Under the pieces are notes generated by a model, which did not search any database, was not told the DNA's origin, and saw only the letters and a program-made list of their open reading frames with translations. Of a DNA stretch of 64,000 bases, positions 59,776-64,000 are shown one piece after another. Positions within the stretch are counted from its first letter, which is position 1, and each line of letters opens with the position of its first letter. The position numbers were made by a program, and so were the translations under genes. The DNA is from Arthrobacter silvisoli (GTDB lineage Bacteria > Actinomycetota > Actinomycetes > Actinomycetales > Micrococcaceae), in the NCBI RefSeq assembly GCF_003369445.1, contig NZ_QRCU01000076.1, forward strand, positions 84,830 to 148,829. Reading direction: 5' to 3'.

Positions 59776-59928
59776 CTAGACGGTTTCGCGGACAGGTTCC
59801 GTGTCCTTCGCGGTTTCCCCGCCGGCTTGGGCAAGGCTCATGCCGTTGGTTTCCTCGGCCACGAACAGCCAGGGCACGAAGCCCGCGGCGGGGACGCCCG
59901 CTGCCACCAGCATGGTGGCAGCGCGTGG
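59776..59928 (-). pseudogene. C-terminal fragment of an MFS (sugar-porter-like) transporter
   Basis: Fifty codons on the minus strand run from just inside an in-frame stop at 59929-59931 to a TAG at 59776-59778. The translation reads MLVAAGVPAAGFVPWLFVAE, then ETNGMSLAQAGGETAKDTEP and a few more residues. A last membrane helix followed by the W-x-F-V-xEETxGxSL pattern is the end of sugar-porter-type MFS proteins. No start codon or upstream helices exist; the intact MFS gene that follows is unrelated at this point. Likely left by a deletion. Confidence 0.6.
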
Positions 59929-59939
59929 CTACGGGGCCG

Positions 59940-61268
59940 CTACCCGTCTACGGCGTCCAAGGAATCCTTTTCCGCAGGCTCCGCATCCAGCGGGTGCTCG
60001 ATCTCGTCCGTCAGCATCCGCGCCGCGAACAGGGCCACCACAGACATCAGCGGGCACACCACCCCGGCGGCCAGGAAGATCAGCCAGATCGGCATCACCT
60101 GCGCTGCGGGGCCGGACAGGGCCATGGACACCGGCATCAGGGCCAGCGACACGAAGAAATCCAGGCTCGAGATGCGTCCGAGCAGGTGGGGCGGGACCCT
60201 GCGCTGCAGCAGCGTGCCCCAGATGACCATGCCCACGCTTCCGGTGGCGCCGAAAATGAACAAGGCTGCGGCCAGCACCCAGAAGTTGTCCATGATCCCG
60301 ACGGCGGCAAGCGGCAGGCTGCCGAGGCCCCACGACGAGATCATGATGGTGAGGTACCGCCGGGGCAGCCTGAACGAGGCTGTGGCCAGGGAAGCGATTG
60401 CGCCGCCCACGCCCATGACCGCGAGGAGGAAACCGAACATCCGTGAATCCCCGTGGAGTTGGTCGCGCACCACGAACGGGATCAGCACCTCGATCGGTCC
60501 GATGATGAAGAGCACCGACAAGCAGGCCCAGATCAGGGTCCAGAGCAGCCACGGCGTGCGGAGGGTATAGCTGACGCCCTCCCGCAGGTCCCGCAGGAAG
60601 GACCGGACCGCGCCGCCCCGTCCACGCTGCGGAGCAGGCAGCGAACCATCCGCGGCCCCGTTCGCCGGCGCGTCCAAGGCGTGCCGGCCCAGGAAATTCA
60701 GCACGATGAACGCCGTGAGGTGGCACAACGACACCCCGGTCACGGCCCACGGCGGCGACAGCGATGCCACCACCACACCGGCCACGGCAGGCCCAGCGGC
60801 CTGTTGCAGGATGGGCCGCATGGTGCCCTCCATGCCGTTGGCCGCGAGCAGGTCCTCGGCCGGGAGGATCCGCGGCAGGATCGCCGAATACGCCGGGAAG
60901 AAGAAGGCCGCGCCCATACCCAGGACGAAAGAACCCGCGGCGAGATGCCAGAGTTGCAGCAGCCCGGTCATCGAGAGCACGCTGACGGTGCCGATCACGG
61001 CCAGGTTGGCTCCCTCGACGGCGATGATGAGCAGCCGCTGCGGCACCCGGTCAGCGGCGATCCCGCCCGCGAGCACGAACGCCACCAAGCCGACTGCCGC
61101 TGCCGTCGCTACGAGGGACAACTCCACCGGCCCGCCGCCGAGCTGGATCACCTGGTACACCATGGCCACGGCCCACATGCCGGAGCCGAAGATCGAAATG
61201 GCCAGGGCGGTGATCAGCACCCGGTATTCACGGTGCGCAAAAGGACGGAGGGCTCGCGGGGCAGCCAT
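59940..61268 (-). CDS. MFS exporter (MFS_3/EntS-like)
   Basis: 442 residues, 12 membrane segments. HREYRVLITALAISIFGSGMWAVAMVYQVIQLGGG is the helix-1 signature of the MFS_3 multidrug/enterobactin-exporter group; the ALPRIPAEDLLAANGM-type loop (LPRILPAEDLLAANGMEGTMRPI) is well conserved. The central cytoplasmic loop (~residues 195-225) is basic. Family members export drugs or siderophores, but this gene is 53 kb from the siderophore operon, so a link is only a possibility. Convergent with the GH65 gene. Confidence 0.88.
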   Translation of the reverse strand: MAAPRALRPFAHREYRVLITALAISIFGSGMWAVAMVYQVIQLGGGPVELSLVATAAAVGLVAFVLAGGIAADRVPQRLLIIAVEGANLAVIGTVSVLSMTGLLQLWHLAAGSFVLGMGAAFFFPAYSAILPRILPAEDLLAANGMEGTMRPILQQAAGPAVAGVVVASLSPPWAVTGVSLCHLTAFIVLNFLGRHALDAPANGAADGSLPAPQRGRGGAVRSFLRDLREGVSYTLRTPWLLWTLIWACLSVLFIIGPIEVLIPFVVRDQLHGDSRMFGFLLAVMGVGGAIASLATASFRLPRRYLTIMISSWGLGSLPLAAVGIMDNFWVLAAALFIFGATGSVGMVIWGTLLQRRVPPHLLGRISSLDFFVSLALMPVSMALSGPAAQVMPIWLIFLAAGVVCPLMSVVALFAARMLTDEIEHPLDAEPAEKDSLDAVDG

Positions 61269-61324
61269 CAGCCCAGCCTACCGCCGGAAAGCCGCCGTTT
61301 CGACGGGTACGTTTCGATGGGGTT

Positions 61325-62014
61325 TCAGTGCCTGCGCGGGGACTTCAACCCGGTGTCCAGCTTGCTGCGGACCTCGCGCTTCACGCGCGAGGCGAGTTCG
61401 CGGTCGTGCGCTTCCAGGAAGGTGCGCACCGCCTGCGGATCCCACGGCACCAAGGAACGCAGCGCCCAGCTGAGCGCCTTCACCACGGTGTCGTCCCGGT
61501 CGTGCATGAGGAGCACGACGACGGCGAGCGTCCGGTCGCGGTCGCCGGTGCCCCAGCGGGAGCGGGTATTGAGGACGGTGGTGGACACGAGCGCCAGCCG
61601 CCGCCACCAGCGGTTGCCGTTCCGGGCCCAGCCGGCGACGTCGGCATCGCTGACCAAGCCCTCGCGCCAAGCCGGGCCGCTGAGGATGGTGCCGAAGGCG
61701 TCGGCCTGGCCCCAGGATGCGATCTCGGACCCCAACTGCTGCAGGGCTGCAGCGGTCAGGGAATGGAAGGCGGCGTCGTGCGCGTTGATCAGCTCCCAGC
61801 CCAGCCAGTCATAACCGGCCGCCCGGAGGCCGTCGGCGAGTTCGAACACCACGGATGCGTCCGCCGTCGCGATCCGCGCTGAAAACCTGCGCCGCAGGGC
61901 GCGGAGGCTGGGGGCGTCGGCCTTCTCCAAGGCGTGTACTTCGTCGAGTACACGCTCCAAAAGATGCCCCGGTCTGGCGTCTCCCGGAGCCCCAGCAGCC
62001 AAGCGTGGAGCCAC
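61325..62014 (-). CDS. AlkD-like DNA alkylation repair protein
   Basis: 229 residues, all-helical HEAT-like repeats. SLRALRRRFSARIATADASVVFELADGLRAAGYDWLGWELINAHDAAF matches the start of the AlkD/AlkC superfamily; WARNGNRWWRRLALVSTTVLN contains the W-x-R-R-x-A-V-S-T consensus, and DDTVVKALSWALRSLVPWDPQAVRTFLEAHDRELASRVKREVRSKLDTG is the C-terminal repeat with the K-A-(L/I)-x-W-x-L-R pattern. It removes alkylated bases by glycosylase action in characterised relatives. Confidence 0.85.
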   Translation of the reverse strand: MAPRLAAGAPGDARPGHLLERVLDEVHALEKADAPSLRALRRRFSARIATADASVVFELADGLRAAGYDWLGWELINAHDAAFHSLTAAALQQLGSEIASWGQADAFGTILSGPAWREGLVSDADVAGWARNGNRWWRRLALVSTTVLNTRSRWGTGDRDRTLAVVVLLMHDRDDTVVKALSWALRSLVPWDPQAVRTFLEAHDRELASRVKREVRSKLDTGLKSPRRH

Positions 62015-62046
62015 GGTTAAATTTTAGGATCGCCAGGGATTTTGGG

Positions 62047-62196
62047 CTATTGGCCGGCGGTGTCGTCTTCGTCCGGACCCTCTGCGGGATCCTGGCTGTG
62101 GAGGCCCGTGTCGTGCGGAACCCAACCATCGATTTCGCCTTCGGCGGGTGCGTCGCTGTGGTGCCTGACGTCGTTCAGGTTCATGTTCTTCTTCAT
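62047..62196 (-). CDS. Small acidic protein of 49 residues
   Basis: An ATG at 62196 with AGGAAG about 8 bases upstream opens MKKNMNLNDVRHHSDAPAEG, then an acidic stretch ending in GPDEDDTAGQ and a TAG at 62047-62049. Codon choice is strongly G/C at third positions, like neighbouring genes. Thirty-two bases separate it from the AlkD-like gene, on the same strand. No family is recognised. Overlapping frames are longer but lack a ribosome site. Confidence 0.45.
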   Translation of the reverse strand: MKKNMNLNDVRHHSDAPAEGEIDGWVPHDTGLHSQDPAEGPDEDDTAGQ

Positions 62197-62367
62197 TCCG
62201 GATACTTCCTGTCCTGGCTTGTACCGGTCCCTGTGAACGGTCCAAGTCTACGCCGGAGTGGGCCCGCGCCGCCCGCGTTCCCTGGCCGGAGCGAAGCGAG
62301 GGCAGGGAGGCGGTGGGGGTTACGCTTGGGCGGGTACGCACGAACTCTTTCCACGGCGGAGGTGAAC

Positions 62368-63177
62368 ATGGCAAGGCGCCCCAACCCGGCAGCGAAGATT
62401 GCCCAGGAAACCGTCCACAAAGCGGTTTTCGACGAGCACGGCAATCCCAAGCCCGGCGTCCATAGCGTCCTCCTGCGTGCCGTGGAAGTGCAGCGGCCCC
62501 TCGTCCTCGCCAACCTCCAACGCCTGCGCCGCCGCCACCCGCACGCCTCCGCAGGACAGCTGGCAGCCAAACTGGAGCGGGACTTCCTGCTCGCGGTCAC
62601 CGGCGGGGGAGCCGCGGTGGGGGCCACCGCCGTCGTGCCCGGCCTCGGAACGGCGGCCTCGCTGGGACTGTCAGGGCTGGCCACGGTCGGCTTCCTGGAG
62701 GCGACCGCCCTGTATGCGGCGTCGCTCGCCGAGCTGCACGGCATCCACCTGACCGACCCGGACCGCGCCCGCACCATGGTCATGGCGATCATGCTCGGCG
62801 AAGAAGGCACGGCACTGCTGGGCGCGCTCAGCGGACAGAGCCGCGGCCGTGGCAAAGGCGTCACCCAGGCCTGGGGCAAGACGCTCGGCAAGAAGATTCC
62901 CGGCAGCGGTTTCGGCGTGGTCCGGGACGCTGTCCAGCGGGCCTTCCTCCGGAGCCTCCTGAAACGCCAGGGCACCGCATTCCTCGGCCGGGCGCTGCCT
63001 TTCGGGGTGGGCGCCGTGGTGGGTGGCGGCGGGAACCTGATGATGGGCCGGGCCGTGGTGGCCTCGGCCAAACACGCCTTCGGGCCGCTGCCGGACACCA
63101 TTCCCGGCGAACTGCCCGCAGACACTCCACCAAGCACCAATGCCCTGACGGAAGGAAACCATGGACCTGAACGCTGA
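62368..63177 (+). CDS. Conserved membrane-associated protein, unknown
   Basis: 269 residues from the ATG at 62368, with GGAGGTGA 5 bases upstream; the open frame extends far upstream without support. A basic helical N-terminus (ARRPNPAAKIAQETVHKAV ... NLQRLRRRHP) leads into glycine/alanine-rich hydrophobic helices at about residues 74-118 (FLLAVTGGGAAVGATAVVPGLGTAASLGLSGLATVGFLEATALYAASLAE) and 205-230 (FGVGAVVGGGGNLMMGRAVVASA). Found as a hypothetical family in actinobacteria. Overlaps pxpA by 17 bases, so the two are probably co-translated. Confidence 0.7.
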   Translation: MARRPNPAAKIAQETVHKAVFDEHGNPKPGVHSVLLRAVEVQRPLVLANLQRLRRRHPHASAGQLAAKLERDFLLAVTGGGAAVGATAVVPGLGTAASLGLSGLATVGFLEATALYAASLAELHGIHLTDPDRARTMVMAIMLGEEGTALLGALSGQSRGRGKGVTQAWGKTLGKKIPGSGFGVVRDAVQRAFLRSLLKRQGTAFLGRALPFGVGAVVGGGGNLMMGRAVVASAKHAFGPLPDTIPGELPADTPPSTNALTEGNHGPER

Positions 63178-63910
63178 CCTGGGGGAGGGCCTCGGCTCCT
63201 GGACGATGGGCGATGACGCCGCGATCTTCCGGATCGTCAGCAGCGCCAACGTGGCCTGCGGCTTCCACGCCGGGGACCCCGTGACCATGCTGGACAGCTG
63301 CCGCGCCGCCTTCGAACTGGACGTCCGCGTGGGAGCCCACGTCGGCTACCGGGACCTGCACGGCTTCGGCCGGCGCAGCATGGACATGTCCTTCGACGAG
63401 CTCTACGGCGACGTGCTCTACCAGCTGGGCGCCCTCGACGGGATTGCGCACGCGGTGGGCGCCTCGGTGGACTATGTAAAGCCCCACGGGGCGCTGTACA
63501 ACCGGATCGTGCACGACACGGACCAGGCCGAAGCCGTGGTCGCCGCCATCCAGGCCTACGATCCCGGCCTGCCCGTGCTCGGACTGCCGGGCTCGGCGTT
63601 CCTGCGGCTCGCCGGCGAGGTGGGCCACCCCGTGTTCCACGAGGCCTTCGTGGACCGCGGCTACCTGCCGGACGGCACCCTGGTGCCGCGCTCGCAGGAC
63701 GGTGCCGTGGTGCACGACTCCCGCAAGGTGGTGGAGCGGGCCGTGCGCCTGGCGACCCAGGGTGAACTGGAAGCCGTTGGCGGCTCGGTTGTCCGCGTCC
63801 GGGCCGACTCCCTGTGCATCCACGGCGACACCCCGGGCGCGGTGGAACTTGCGGCCGCGGTGCGGAAGGGCCTGGAGGACGCCGGCGTGGAGATCGCGCC
63901 GTTCGCCTGA
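63161..63910 (+). CDS. pxpA: 5-oxoprolinase subunit A (LamB/YcsF family)
   Basis: 249 residues. PxpA with PxpB and PxpC forms ATP-dependent 5-oxoprolinase, opening pyroglutamate to glutamate. The family start DLNADLGEGLGSWTMGDDAA is canonical, followed by NVACGFHAGDP, RVGAHVGYRD, VKPHGALYN, EAFVDRGYLPDGTLVPRSQDGAVV and SLCIHGDTPGAVELA. GAAGGAAA precedes the ATG. pxpB and pxpC usually follow directly but are not within the remaining 90 bases. Confidence 0.95.
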   Translation: MDLNADLGEGLGSWTMGDDAAIFRIVSSANVACGFHAGDPVTMLDSCRAAFELDVRVGAHVGYRDLHGFGRRSMDMSFDELYGDVLYQLGALDGIAHAVGASVDYVKPHGALYNRIVHDTDQAEAVVAAIQAYDPGLPVLGLPGSAFLRLAGEVGHPVFHEAFVDRGYLPDGTLVPRSQDGAVVHDSRKVVERAVRLATQGELEAVGGSVVRVRADSLCIHGDTPGAVELAAAVRKGLEDAGVEIAPFA

Positions 63911-64000
63911 GGCGGGCCTAGCTGTACTGCCCAGGCAGGTTGGTTAAGCGGCTGATAGGCGGGTGGCCTCCGATTGCGGTGTGGGGCCTGTGGTGATTGT
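63911..64000. other. Window edge, possible start of an inserted element
   Basis: After pxpA the sequence shifts to a G/T-rich non-coding stretch (GGCGGGTGGCCTCCGATTGC and beyond) rather than pxpB. It resembles the region beside actinobacterial transposase genes as I remember it, but nothing in the visible bases proves an insertion. Confidence 0.25.

Noticed and set aside
59940..61268. Treating the MFS gene as the siderophore exporter
   Set aside because: It is more than 50 kb from the siderophore operon and has no iron box in front.
62024..62374. 116-residue minus-strand frame overlapping the 49-residue gene
   Set aside because: No ribosome site and arginine-rich random composition; the shorter frame has both a ribosome site and codon usage like the neighbours.

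Overview
The window is high-GC, densely packed DNA. Its coding style (G/C third positions, ATGA overlaps, GTG/TTG starts, TANNNT -10 hexamers close to start codons) and gene content fit an actinobacterium of the Arthrobacter/Pseudarthrobacter group (Micrococcaceae). Pointers to that group are a desferrioxamine-type siderophore operon, a topaquinone copper amine oxidase resembling the Arthrobacter enzymes, a mycobacterial-order LigD (polymerase-phosphoesterase-ligase) with Ku, and several actinobacterial families of unknown function. I assigned it by eye, without a database search. I see no rRNA, tRNA, CRISPR array or intact insertion sequence. The last 90 bases may be the edge of a mobile element.

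Layout. 1-1446: end of a membrane protein, a small acetyltransferase and a membrane protein, then an iron box. 1447-6996: desABCD-like siderophore operon. 7108-9430: small membrane protein, TPR protein, flavin monooxygenase. 9581-13362: MatC-like dicarboxylate permease and PrpF-family isomerase with a divergent LysR. 13384-18175: aspartase-like lyase, M20 amidohydrolase, DUF1028 and RidA in one operon, with a divergent LysR that looks leaderless. 18189-19608: VOC protein and TetR. 19697-29489: amine and amide catabolism (copper amine oxidase, aldehyde dehydrogenase, NCS1 permease, YtcJ amidohydrolase, APC permease, SDR). 29461-34086: FUSC-like protein, SRPBCC protein, an LmrA/YxaF-like repressor with a matching operator controlling an SDR-alpha/beta-hydrolase fusion, and a VOC protein. 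34157-37800: MFS symporter, PrmC-related methyltransferase behind a possible leader peptide, two small basic proteins. 37866-41314: LigD and Ku (end joining). 41349-44163: DUF6766, DUF6328, a proline-rich protein, a zinc-ribbon protein and Dps. 44245-50176: complete fructose PTS operon fruR-fruK-fruA-ptsI-ptsH. 50650-54407: double-domain Lrp, DUF3100 membrane protein and a second M20 amidohydrolase. 54651-59709: esterase, then LacI / beta-phosphoglucomutase / GH65 phosphorylase. 59776-63910: remnant of a sugar transporter, MFS exporter, AlkD-like protein, a small acidic protein, a membrane protein and pxpA.

How the genes work together. The siderophore operon would make a hydroxamate from lysine: decarboxylation, N-hydroxylation, acylation, NIS condensation, repressed by a DtxR/IdeR-type regulator. 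Amine oxidase and aldehyde dehydrogenase turn primary amines into acids, fed by permeases. The GH65 enzyme splits an alpha-glucosyl disaccharide with phosphate and the mutase converts the beta-glucose 1-phosphate released. The fructose operon carries every protein of its own phosphorelay. The least explained parts are the two M20 loci (RidA-DUF1028-M20-lyase and Lrp-DUF3100-M20), the leader architecture before the PrmC relative, and the fusion enzyme under the LmrA/YxaF-like repressor.
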